A stretch of 64,000 nucleotides of DNA from Cyclobacterium roseum. GTDB taxonomy: Bacteria; Bacteroidota; Bacteroidia; Cytophagales; Cyclobacteriaceae. This document shows positions 8,624 through 16,209 of this stretch, one piece after another. The translations under genes were made by a program, and so were the position numbers. The stretch covers positions 186,001 to 250,000 of the forward strand of contig NZ_WNKF01000002.1 of the NCBI RefSeq assembly GCF_010119225.1, read 5' to 3'. Position 1 is the stretch's first letter; every line of letters starts with the position of its first letter. The notes under the pieces were generated by a model. The model did not search any database. It saw only the letters and a program-made list of their open reading frames with translations, and had not been told where the DNA came from.

Positions 8624-9758
8624 GATCTTTTAATTCGGGATAAGCTGTGGTTAATTTATCCCTGGCACCTAGCAGGCTTTCAATACTTACAAGCCAGAAA
8701 TTACCATCCGTGCCCAGGTCAGTATTCAGGATTTCATTGATATCGCTTTGATCAATCTTTTTGCGGGGGCTATATTGAAGGGCACTCACGAAGGTATACG
8801 CCTCAGACATGGCATGTAAAAGGTTACCCTGATCTCCGGATGACAAATACCCCATGGAATCATTGATATAGTGCACTGCCGTGGCAGCAGATACCAGTTC
8901 GTGCAAATCAATGATCACATCCACCTGCTCACTTTTTACCGTATGGTTGTCGGCTACGATTGCTGCCCTACCTAAAATATAGGCATCCATAAGGGGCTGG
9001 CTTACATTGAGTAAATCATCTCTTCCGTCGGTATAGTTGGCCCAGAATCTTTTGTATTCAGGCGATAATGCCGGGTCTCCTTGAGGAAAATCCCTGGGTA
9101 CTCCCCAGTAACCAAAAGCTTCATCCCAATGATGCTCCATGGCCGTGTAATTTTCCCCTTCCACCAGATTCTCGTTGTCCACTCCCTCTCCAATTTTAGA
9201 TTCACTGAGATAGGCGTTAAAAATCTGGTCATAAAAAACCGCTCCCATCAGTCCTTTTTCAATGAGCTGGGTAAACTCCCAACCTTTTTCGTTTACATTG
9301 ACAAAATTCCCGGTAGTACCTCTTTCTACCCTTCCGGCAACACCATTGGCAGCAGCAGTATTGTTGGTCGCAACCTCCTGACTGACTTCAGCTGCCTCCG
9401 ACATCAACCCCTTGAAAAAATCAATCTGGGCTGCATTGGTTTTGTTTTCCAACTGTTTGGTGCTGGCCTCATTCAAGCCCTGATCGGAAAACGGGTCATT
9501 CGTATTGGAATACATGTCCAATAATTTCTGGAACGAAAGTGCTTCTCCCCGGTCTCCGGATACCAGATAACTTTTCATTTCAGAAAGCATGTTCAGGCGA
9601 TCTGTCTGCCCTTGGTAACTGACAGTAGAGGCTCCATCTCGTTCAAAAACATACGTTTCAGGCGGATTAATGGCTTCATTACCAGGAACATCGTCCTCCA
9701 TGCAGGAAAATGCCATCAATCCGGAAAAAGCTATGAGCGAAGCTTGTTTGTAATTCAT
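8607..9758 (-). CDS. DUF4856 domain lipoprotein
   Basis: A 383-residue protein with a signal peptide ending in AFSC, so a lipoprotein. Its mature start YVFERDGASTVSYQGQTDRLNMLSEMKSYL matches the typical opening of DUF4856. The rest is a helical array with WDEAFGYWGVPRDFP near residue 215. DUF4856 proteins are common in Bacteroidetes beside imelysins and TonB receptors; no activity is established. It is the first gene of the operon, and its start lies 28 bp from the nearest operator-like box, so it probably reports on operon control. Being a lipoprotein partnered to a receptor, it may act as a surface or periplasmic ligand-binding subunit (inference). Confidence 0.92.
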   Translation of the reverse strand: MNYKQASLIAFSGLMAFSCMEDDVPGNEAINPPETYVFERDGASTVSYQGQTDRLNMLSEMKSYLVSGDRGEALSFQKLLDMYSNTNDPFSDQGLNEASTKQLENKTNAAQIDFFKGLMSEAAEVSQEVATNNTAAANGVAGRVERGTTGNFVNVNEKGWEFTQLIEKGLMGAVFYDQIFNAYLSESKIGEGVDNENLVEGENYTAMEHHWDEAFGYWGVPRDFPQGDPALSPEYKRFWANYTDGRDDLLNVSQPLMDAYILGRAAIVADNHTVKSEQVDVIIDLHELVSAATAVHYINDSMGYLSSGDQGNLLHAMSEAYTFVSALQYSPRKKIDQSDINEILNTDLGTDGNFWLVSIESLLGARDKLTTAYPELKDHEDVL

Positions 9759-9785
9759 TTCAATTAACGTTTATGCGATCAGGTT

Positions 9786-9867
9786 TTATTTAGATTAATT
9801 ATAATATAAGGCAAAGTTAAATTCAGAAAAGTTAAATACAAAAATTATTTAGATTAATTGTAAATAA
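9786..9867 (-). promoter_or_regulatory. Twin Fur-box-like operator of the metal-uptake operon
   Basis: The 15-mer TTATTTAGATTAATT occurs at 9786-9800 and, identical, at 9845-9859. The second copy continues to TAAATAA at 9861-9867, making an inverted repeat TTATTTA-N9-TAAATAA. Between them AAAGTTAAAT is repeated at about 9813-9822 and 9828-9837. The layout (AT-rich dyad, two copies, directly upstream of an imelysin/TonB operon) suits a Fur-family repressor, but no regulator is seen in the window. Confidence 0.6.
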
Positions 9868-10091
9868 AATACCGCCTGTTGCAAAAGAATTCTTAGATGA
9901 AGATTTTCCGGGAAAATCACGGACAGCAATGCTGATTCCTCCGGGATGCTTGATATCATTACTGGGACCATATCCAGGCCTATTGGGGGATGTTGAATGC
10001 GATTTGCAGCGAAAATAGTTCGCATCCTATTCGATAGCGGCGGAAGCCCACATGGCTTGTCCAATTAATCGCAGCTTTATCGAGGATCACC

Positions 10092-10285
10092 TGGTGATTT
10101 TCTCAAGTAAGCAAATTTTTGGATGAAAAATGGATCCAAAGCGCCCTGAAAATTGCTGGCCACTGGGCTAAAAAAGCCACAGTAGAAACTGGTTTGAACC
10201 TGATCATTGCGTTGAATCAGCAGGAACAAATAAAAAAACTCAAAAATGGGATGGTTACCTTGAAAAAATGGGTTTGGATCAATGA
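10092..10285 (+). pseudogene. vapB: vapB-like antitoxin remnant, frameshifted
   Basis: From about 10107 the frame reads FLDEKWIQSALKIAGHWAKK and then TVETGLNLIIALNQQEQIKKLK. This matches short VapB antitoxins (..LDEKLIQEALK..G.KTKKavVE.gL..LI.L..Qe.I.kL.GK). The expected tail KWDGYLEKMGLDQ-stop appears immediately after in a different frame (10245-10285), so one indel near 10240 broke the gene. There is no ATG at the N-terminus. An ATGA overlap (10282-10285) couples it to the vapC scrap, as in intact vapBC operons. It should be non-functional. Confidence 0.6.
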
Positions 10286-10345
10286 TCCTGGTGGATTCCT
10301 CCGGTTGGATTGTTTTTTCAATGGAAAAATGGCTAGGATTGCGGG
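10282..10345 (+). pseudogene. vapC: vapC-like PIN toxin remnant, N-terminus only
   Basis: Starting at the ATG that overlaps the vapB stop, the sequence reads MILVDSSGWIVF and continues as FNGKMA after a shift in a T run near 10314. PIN toxins of the VapC type begin MILVDtSvWIdfFnG, with the first catalytic Asp at position 5. Everything after about 20 codons is lost, and the next gene begins 100 bp further on. Only the toxin's N-terminal scrap survives. Confidence 0.55.
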
Positions 10346-10447
10346 AGTAACGTTTTTCTTACGTTTTAAATGGGAATGCTGAAAAGTTTATGTTTCTTTA
10401 GAGTAGAAGCAGTAAACATTCCCCAGACCCTAAAAGACTCTGAAAGC

Positions 10448-12721
10448 ATGGACCCAAAAAGAAAAGTAAAAATATGCCCTCCCGGTAAAATTGCGGCCGG
10501 TCCCAGATCCATCCAATCTGTTGCCCGAAGCATCTGGGAGGAAACCCATGTGGGCAGAGGGATAAAGACCTTGTTTAAACTCAATCAACCCAAGGGCTTT
10601 GATTGCCCCAGTTGTGCCTGGCCGGACCCTGATGCCCAGGAGGTATCTAAAATAGCTGAATATTGTGAAAATGGGGCCAAAGCGGTGGCTTGGGAAACGG
10701 GCTACAAACGAATACAACCTTCCTTCTTCGAGCAATTTAGCATCAAGGAGTTAGCAGAAAAATCCGACCATTGGCTGGAAAAGCAGGGTCGCCTGACCCA
10801 ACCCATGGTCCTGGAGGAAAACGCCAGCCATTACCGCCCCATTTCCTGGGAAGAGGCCTTTGCCCTTGTTGCCGATAAACTCAACCAATTGGACCACCCG
10901 GATAAAGCCCTGTTCTATACTTCCGGCAGAACGAGCAATGAAGCCGCTTTTCTCTACCAATGTTTTGTCCGGCAATTTGGGACCAATAACCTGCCCGATT
11001 GTTCGAATATGTGTCACGAAGCTTCCGGCAAGGCCCTGTCCGAAACCCTTGGGATTGGAAAAGCTTCCGTGACCCTGGCCGACATTCCGGAAGCAGACCT
11101 GCTACTGGTGCTGGGGCAAAATCCCGGAACCAATGCGCCGCGGATGCTCACTTCCCTGGAAAAACTAAAACGAAACGGCGGGAAAATCATTATGGTAAAC
11201 CCTCTTCCCGAAACAGGGCTGATCCAATTCAGAAACCCCCAAAAACCCTGGGAATGGGTGGGCAAACCAACCGTCCTCCATGACCTGCACTTACAAGTAA
11301 AACTGAATGGCGACCTGCCCCTTTTAAAAGCCTTGCTCAAAATGCTTTTAGAAGCGGATGCCAACGGTAGCAACAATGTGTTTGACCATGCTTTTATTCA
11401 GCAGCAGACCAGCGGCTATGAGGAACTGATCCGACATTTAGGTACCACTGACCTGGAGGAATTAATAGTAGCGAGTGGTGTGCCCGAAGAAAAAATCAGG
11501 GAGGCCGCCGAGCTGCTTGCTTCCGGCAAGAAAATCATCATCGCCTGGGCCATGGGCATCACCCAACACCGCAATGCAGAAAATACGATCCGTGAAATCG
11601 TCAATATCCTTTTGGTGAAAGGTTCTATTGGCAAAAAAGGGGCCGGAACGCTGCCGGTTAGAGGCCATAGCAACGTGCAAGGGGACCGCACCATGGGCAT
11701 TTGGGAGAAAATGCCCGATAGCTTCCTGGATCGGTTGGGTAAGGCATTTTCATTCAATCCTCCCAGGCACCACGGTGTTGGCGCGGTGGGCGCGGTGGAA
11801 GCCATGCTCTCCGGCAAAGCCCGGGTATTTTTTGGAATGGGAGGCAACTTTGCCCTGGCAGCCCCGGACACCGCCAAGGTATTCCAGGGATTGCAGCAAT
11901 GTGACCTGACTGTTCAGGTTTCCACCAAGTTAAACCGCAGCCACCTGATCCATGGGAAGACGGCGCTGATACTTCCCTGCCTGGGCCGAACGGAAAAGGA
12001 TATCAGTTTGGCCGGACCACAGTGGGTCAGTACGGAGGATACGGCTGGCCGGGTTCGCATGTCTCAGGGTGACCTGGAACCCGCATCCGGTCAGCTCAAA
12101 AGTGAAGTAGCCATTGTATGCGGTTTGGCAAGGGCTGTCCTGGGAAAAGACAACCCGACGGATTGGGAGGGAATGACGGTCGATTATGACCGAATACGGG
12201 ACAAAATCGAAGAAGTCATACCGGGATTTGAGCAGTATAATCGACGGGCACGTATTCCTGGAGGATTTTACCTTCCAAACGGCGCCCGGGAAGGTACCTT
12301 TCACACCAGGGATCAAAAAGCAAAACTAACGGTCAATCCGCTGCCCGCCTACTTGGCTCCGAAAACTCCCTTTACCCTTATGACCATTCGCAGCCATGAC
12401 CAGTTCAATACCACGGTGTATGGCTATGATGACCGGTATCGGGGAATTGCCGATAGCCGGGAGGTGGTCATGATGCATGCCGACGACATGCAGGAATACG
12501 GGTGCAAGGCTGGAGATCGGGTGAAGCTCACCAGTATCTTTGAAGGGGAGGAACGTACCCTGGAAGGGTTTCAAGTCGTACCCTATGCCATCACGAGGGG
12601 CTGCCTGGCGGTTTACTTCCCCGAAGGAAATGTGTTGGTAGCCCTTGGAAACCGCTCCGGCGAGAGCCAGTGCCCGGCTTCCAAGTTTGTAGAAGTTCAT
12701 TTGGAAATCATGAAGCCATGA
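10448..12721 (+). CDS. FdhF/YdeP family molybdopterin oxidoreductase
   Basis: A 757-residue protein when started at the ATG at 10448, close to the 759 residues of E. coli YdeP; an upstream ATG at 10370 would add 26 unlikely residues. It opens with the YdeP-type GPRSIQSVARSIWEE segment, then the iron-sulfur region GFDCPSCAWPDP (Cys 53 and 56). A molybdopterin oxidoreductase core follows, with the presumed Mo-ligand cysteine in NMCHEASG (about Cys 189), and a C-terminal molydopterin dinucleotide-binding domain (TIRSHDQFNTTVYG). There is no Tat signal, so it is cytoplasmic. The family resembles formate dehydrogenase H, but the substrate of YdeP-type enzymes is uncertain. fdhD overlaps its stop, consistent with sulfuration of its cofactor. 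Confidence 0.93.
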   Translation: MDPKRKVKICPPGKIAAGPRSIQSVARSIWEETHVGRGIKTLFKLNQPKGFDCPSCAWPDPDAQEVSKIAEYCENGAKAVAWETGYKRIQPSFFEQFSIKELAEKSDHWLEKQGRLTQPMVLEENASHYRPISWEEAFALVADKLNQLDHPDKALFYTSGRTSNEAAFLYQCFVRQFGTNNLPDCSNMCHEASGKALSETLGIGKASVTLADIPEADLLLVLGQNPGTNAPRMLTSLEKLKRNGGKIIMVNPLPETGLIQFRNPQKPWEWVGKPTVLHDLHLQVKLNGDLPLLKALLKMLLEADANGSNNVFDHAFIQQQTSGYEELIRHLGTTDLEELIVASGVPEEKIREAAELLASGKKIIIAWAMGITQHRNAENTIREIVNILLVKGSIGKKGAGTLPVRGHSNVQGDRTMGIWEKMPDSFLDRLGKAFSFNPPRHHGVGAVGAVEAMLSGKARVFFGMGGNFALAAPDTAKVFQGLQQCDLTVQVSTKLNRSHLIHGKTALILPCLGRTEKDISLAGPQWVSTEDTAGRVRMSQGDLEPASGQLKSEVAIVCGLARAVLGKDNPTDWEGMTVDYDRIRDKIEEVIPGFEQYNRRARIPGGFYLPNGAREGTFHTRDQKAKLTVNPLPAYLAPKTPFTLMTIRSHDQFNTTVYGYDDRYRGIADSREVVMMHADDMQEYGCKAGDRVKLTSIFEGEERTLEGFQVVPYAITRGCLAVYFPEGNVLVALGNRSGESQCPASKFVEVHLEIMKP

Positions 12722-13566
12722 GCGGAAACGGAGGGCTTGTAATTCCCTGGACCATCCAAAAGCAAAACCAGGATGGAAAGGAACCCATTTCGGATTTGGT
12801 CGCGGTAGAGGAGCCGCTGCAAATCCAATTGGAGTACGAAAAATACGGCGAATGGCATCGCAACGACCTGCTGGTAACCATGAGAAGCCCCGGACAGGAT
12901 TTTGACCTGGTGATGGGGTTTCTTTTTGCGGAGGGAATCATCCATCAGGAGAAAGAGGTCCTGTGGATTCGCTATTGTCAGCGGGTCAAACCCGAGGAAA
13001 AGGGAAATGTGGTTCGGGTCAGGTTGATTCCGGACTTGGATTTTGACCCCGGGAAACTGAATAGAAATTTTTTCGCGCACTCCAGTTGTGGCGTATGCGG
13101 GAAAACGGCCATTGATGCGGTGAGCTGCGAAGCGGCTGGATTACCGTTCCATTCGGACCGGAAAATATCGGCGGAAACGGTTCGATCCCTGGCTCAAAAG
13201 CTGAATACCGAGCAAACGGGGTTTAATTATACAGGAGGACTCCATGCGGCCGCCCTCTACGACGATACGGGTGATCTGCTTCTACTCCGGGAAGATGTGG
13301 GGCGCCACAATGCCCTGGATAAATTGATTGGAGCAGGTCTCAGACAAGGCACTAATCTCCGTAAAAACAAAGTGGTTTTGCTTAGCGGCAGGGTGAGTTT
13401 TGAAATGGTGCAAAAAGCAGTAAATGCAGGTATTCAGATATTGGTAGCGTTGGGCGCTCCTACCAGCCTGGCCGTAAGATTAGCCAAAGAAAAAAACCAA
13501 ACCTTAATTGGATTTCTGAAGAAGGACCGGTTTAATATTTACTGTGGAGAAAAAAGGATAAAATAG
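12718..13566 (+). CDS. fdhD: Formate dehydrogenase accessory sulfurtransferase FdhD
   Basis: A 282-residue protein from the ATG at 12718, which overlaps the upstream TGA in an ATGA junction; longer starts at 12670 would lie inside the upstream gene. FdhD transfers sulfur from IscS to the Mo-bisMGD cofactor of formate-dehydrogenase-like enzymes. The diagnostic SSCGVCGK (Cys 124 and 127) is the sulfur-relay cysteine pair. Also present are MGFLFAEGII near the N-terminus, TGGLHAAALYD, and the family end block REDVGRHNALDKLIG..SGRVSFEMVQKA. The coupled arrangement says it serves the YdeP-type enzyme just upstream. It is cytoplasmic. Confidence 0.95.
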   Translation: MSGNGGLVIPWTIQKQNQDGKEPISDLVAVEEPLQIQLEYEKYGEWHRNDLLVTMRSPGQDFDLVMGFLFAEGIIHQEKEVLWIRYCQRVKPEEKGNVVRVRLIPDLDFDPGKLNRNFFAHSSCGVCGKTAIDAVSCEAAGLPFHSDRKISAETVRSLAQKLNTEQTGFNYTGGLHAAALYDDTGDLLLLREDVGRHNALDKLIGAGLRQGTNLRKNKVVLLSGRVSFEMVQKAVNAGIQILVALGAPTSLAVRLAKEKNQTLIGFLKKDRFNIYCGEKRIK

Positions 13567-13670
13567 TGGGTAAAAAAATCAACAAAATAATACCCACCAT
13601 TTGCAATGGAAAAATCCATTTCGAAAAGTTTATTTATCACCTTTTACAAAGGTAGAAAGCCTGGGGGTAT

Positions 13671-13699
13671 TAAAAATACCCTGATCCGGGTATTTTTTC
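13671..13699 (+). terminator. Rho-independent terminator after fdhD
   Basis: AAAATACCC pairs with GGGTATTTT around TGATCC, and a run of T follows on the plus strand, about 105 bp past the fdhD stop. Confidence 0.75.
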
Positions 13700-13732
13700 T
13701 GCATTCTGAGGACCGGTAACGAACCTGTCAAA

Positions 13733-13760
13733 ATAAAAAAGGCCCGAATAACCCGGGCCA
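13733..13760 (-). terminator. Rho-independent terminator, minus strand
   Basis: GGCCCG (13741-13746) pairs with CGGGCC (13754-13759). On the minus strand it runs into a T-rich tract. It lies past the end of the 63-residue gene at 13851. Confidence 0.7.
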
Positions 13761-13850
13761 TTTGAACATCAAATCCGATCGTACCTAAAGGGCATCTGAT
13801 GGTTCTAAAAATCATCACTTCTCGAGAGCCAAATCGACAACAGGGAGCTG

Positions 13851-14042
13851 TTATGCCGCCACGGAGGTTTTGCCTGTGGCATCTGCATGAAGCCCGTTTT
13901 GCAACATCCATTTTCTTAAACTGGATCGTTCTTCCTGGGTGAGTATTTGATTCGCTTTTCGAAGCTCTTTCCTCAAAAGGCCATAATCAAAACTTACCTT
14001 TTTTAAAATCATTTTATAATAATCCAAATAAGAAGTTTTCAT
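13851..14042 (-). CDS. Small conserved hypothetical protein (63 aa)
   Basis: A 63-residue protein beginning MKTSYLDYYKMILKKVSFDYGLL and followed by a helix-rich KELRKANQILTQEERSSLRKWM segment. I recall small Bacteroidetes proteins starting MKTSYLDY.K.ILekVSFD and ending in a similar amphipathic helix, which supports a real gene; no function is established for them. No signal or membrane segment is present. It has its own downstream terminator and lies downstream of a region with inverted TGTCA repeats and an Hsp20-like scrap, so stress-linked expression is possible but unproven. Confidence 0.7.
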   Translation of the reverse strand: MKTSYLDYYKMILKKVSFDYGLLRKELRKANQILTQEERSSLRKWMLQNGLHADATGKTSVAA

Positions 14043-14111
14043 AATTCAGGAATCGTTACAATGAATAATAGGTCTTTCTCAGGAAATATCGATTATCTTA
14101 ATGGGTCTTCT

Positions 14112-14177
14112 TCAATCCTCTTCCCTTTTCGGAAGGACGAGCGTAAGCATTCCATTTTTACTAATCACATTTTTCAT
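14112..14177 (-). pseudogene. Hsp20-like C-terminal scrap (21-codon frame)
   Basis: A 21-codon frame from the ATG at 14175-14177 ends in ISKNGMLTLVLPKREED. The string NGMLTLVLPKREE matches the last beta-strand of small heat-shock proteins (..Y.NGvL.l.lPKke). The rest of the alpha-crystallin domain is absent upstream (an in-frame TAA lies 15 bp before the ATG). It is most likely a remnant, though a tiny expressed peptide cannot be excluded from sequence alone. Confidence 0.4.
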
Positions 14178-14230
14178 GGCATGTAAGTTTTAAGTAAAAC
14201 ATCAAATTAATTGTTTCAATGGGTTACCTA

Positions 14231-14338
14231 TTGTCAAAAACTGACAACAACCATTAACCATCTGTCAACCCGAATTTCAAATCACATGCCAAATAATTCA
14301 TGAAAAGAATCCGTCAAAAACGACTGTCAACCTGACAG
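14231..14338 (-). promoter_or_regulatory. Cluster of TGTCA/TGACA inverted repeats
   Basis: Two perfect inverted repeats share the same core. TTGTCA-N5-TGACAA spans 14231-14247 and CTGTCA-N3-TGACAG spans 14324-14338. Single half-sites CTGTCA also occur near 14271 and 14384. The cluster lies upstream of the Hsp20-like scrap and the 63-residue gene, and downstream of the susD stop. It looks like operators for a dimeric regulator, identity unknown. The rest of the 14043-14471 gap shows nothing else. Confidence 0.45.
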
Positions 14339-14471
14339 CCGCTTTGCGTATTTTTGAAATCATTTCACTTAAACCCGACTGTCAGAATGCCATTTGATGA
14401 AACTTAGACAGACTCGTCACACAGAGTGGGGATAATTAAGTACAGACCATAAGACCCAAGAATTTCAGCCC

Positions 14472-16133
14472 TTATTCATAATTAGGATTTTGGGTTATAA
14501 GCTCTCTTCCCAAATCAATCTGATTCTGGGGAATGGGGAAATATTCGTTTTTACCTGCTGTAAAGGCCGCCCCACTCAGATGGGGTCTTCGCTCTTTCTC
14601 TACTTCAAAGTATGCTGATAAAACCGTTTCCGCCTCATCCCATCGTACCAGGTCAAAAAACCGATGACCTTCATGCGCGAATTCCAACCTTCTTTCCATC
14701 TTAAGTGCAGCAAGTGCAGCTTCTTTACCGGCAAAAGGGGTGGTATAGGTGTCAATTAGATAGCTATCCGCTTCGGAGGTACCGTCCAGATTCAGGACCC
14801 TGCTTCCGAGTTTAGCACGTTCTCTAACCATGTTGATATACGTTCTGCCTTCTTCTAAATCACCAGTTTGGATGGCCGCTTCGGCTTTCCAGAGTAACAG
14901 GTCCGCGTATCGGATAATGTAATAGTTTAAGCTGTTGACGTAAGGCCATATTTGGAGGTGGTGTGGTGAAAGAGCCGATACCATTCGCTTTTTAGGACCG
15001 TACGGCCCATAGGTGGCTAAATCTCTTGCCCAGGAAGCCTCGTAATTGATACCCAGATCCAGGTAAGGAATTCCGGGTCGAGCCAGCGTGTGGTCAACTC
15101 TGGGATCAAACGATTGGCCCTCTTCGGGAATCACATTATCTCCAACCGGTAGGCCCAGGCTATTCGTTTTGTAGGCATTCACCAAATTTTGACTTGGTCG
15201 GAGAAAACCGTATTGCGGATAAAAAGGACCTCCCGGAGCCATTAATCGATCCCCAATAGATCCGTTATAATTATTAGGCGACCCATCATTGATGGCATGT
15301 TGTACGGCAAAAATTATTTCCTGTCCATTGTCATTTTCAGGCAAAAACACCTCCCTGAAATTAGGCATCAACTCGTATTGGCCGCTGCTGATTACTTCAT
15401 CGGCGGCGGCTTCCGCAGCGGACCAATTCTCCTGATACAAATATATTTTTGCCAGATAGGCTTTCGCCGCCCATTTTCCCGGCCTACCGGGCTCTTCAGC
15501 GCTTTCAGGTAACCCATCAAATGCCTGATTAAAGTCTTCGGCTATCTTTCCCCAAAGTTCGTCATCACTTAAACTGGTATTGGACACATAGTAATCTTCA
15601 CTCGTAACTGCTGTTTCGTCCACGTAGGGAATGCGGTTATAGATTTTTTTCAGTTCGAAATAGAAATGTCCTCGCAGAAAATGCATTTCAGCCAGTCGCC
15701 GATTAGCCAAGGTTGCCTCCATTTCACCGCTTTCCTGAATCAACCGAATGGCCAGATTTGCTCGCTTGACACCCTCATAAAGTGCGAGCCATTTCCTTTC
15801 CACATCTCTGATGGAAGGGTTAGTAAGAAATAGCTCCATCTGATGGATCTGATTCTGGTCACCGGTGCCTCCCCCTCCTTTGTAGGCATCATCCGAAACA
15901 ACGTCTCCAAAATTCCAGTTCGAAGCCGGAGAATTAAATGCACTAGAGGCATTGTCCATTTGGCCGTTTAAAATACTATAGGCAGAAATAATCGCTCCTT
16001 CCAGATTTTCAGGCCTGAGAATTTGATCCGGCGATATTTCACCAATGGGCTCTTCGTCCAAAAAGGCTTCGGAGCAGGAAAAGAGCAATAGCATCAAACC
16101 CAATAAACTCAGTATAGATTGTGTATTTTTCAT
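14472..16133 (-). CDS. SusD/RagB family nutrient-binding outer membrane lipoprotein
   Basis: A 553-residue protein from the ATG at 16131-16133; a TTG six codons upstream is less likely. The signal ends in LLFSC, giving a surface lipoprotein. The SusD pattern is complete: EEPIGEISPDQ start, TPR-like helices in the N-terminal half (EGVKRANLAIRLI, RRLAEMHFLRGHFYFELKKIY, KWAAKAYLAKIYLYQENWSAAEAAADEVI), and the C-terminal SusD block YIIRYADLLLWKAEA..ERRLEFAHEGHRFFDLVRW and EYFPIPQNQIDL. SusD proteins form the lid on SusC transporters and capture glycans or other ligands. Paired with the susC gene immediately upstream (76 bp). Confidence 0.96.
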   Translation of the reverse strand: MKNTQSILSLLGLMLLLFSCSEAFLDEEPIGEISPDQILRPENLEGAIISAYSILNGQMDNASSAFNSPASNWNFGDVVSDDAYKGGGGTGDQNQIHQMELFLTNPSIRDVERKWLALYEGVKRANLAIRLIQESGEMEATLANRRLAEMHFLRGHFYFELKKIYNRIPYVDETAVTSEDYYVSNTSLSDDELWGKIAEDFNQAFDGLPESAEEPGRPGKWAAKAYLAKIYLYQENWSAAEAAADEVISSGQYELMPNFREVFLPENDNGQEIIFAVQHAINDGSPNNYNGSIGDRLMAPGGPFYPQYGFLRPSQNLVNAYKTNSLGLPVGDNVIPEEGQSFDPRVDHTLARPGIPYLDLGINYEASWARDLATYGPYGPKKRMVSALSPHHLQIWPYVNSLNYYIIRYADLLLWKAEAAIQTGDLEEGRTYINMVRERAKLGSRVLNLDGTSEADSYLIDTYTTPFAGKEAALAALKMERRLEFAHEGHRFFDLVRWDEAETVLSAYFEVEKERRPHLSGAAFTAGKNEYFPIPQNQIDLGRELITQNPNYE

Positions 16134-16209
16134 GTCTGTAGATGTTTTCAAAACCTTTTAACGAATCCTTAAAAAGAGACTGCGTTGATTTATAAAGGCT
16201 TTCTTTTTA

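Noticed and set aside
10370-10447. Longer start for the YdeP-type gene
   Set aside because: The 26 extra residues do not resemble the family N-terminus, and the ATG at 10448 gives the typical length.
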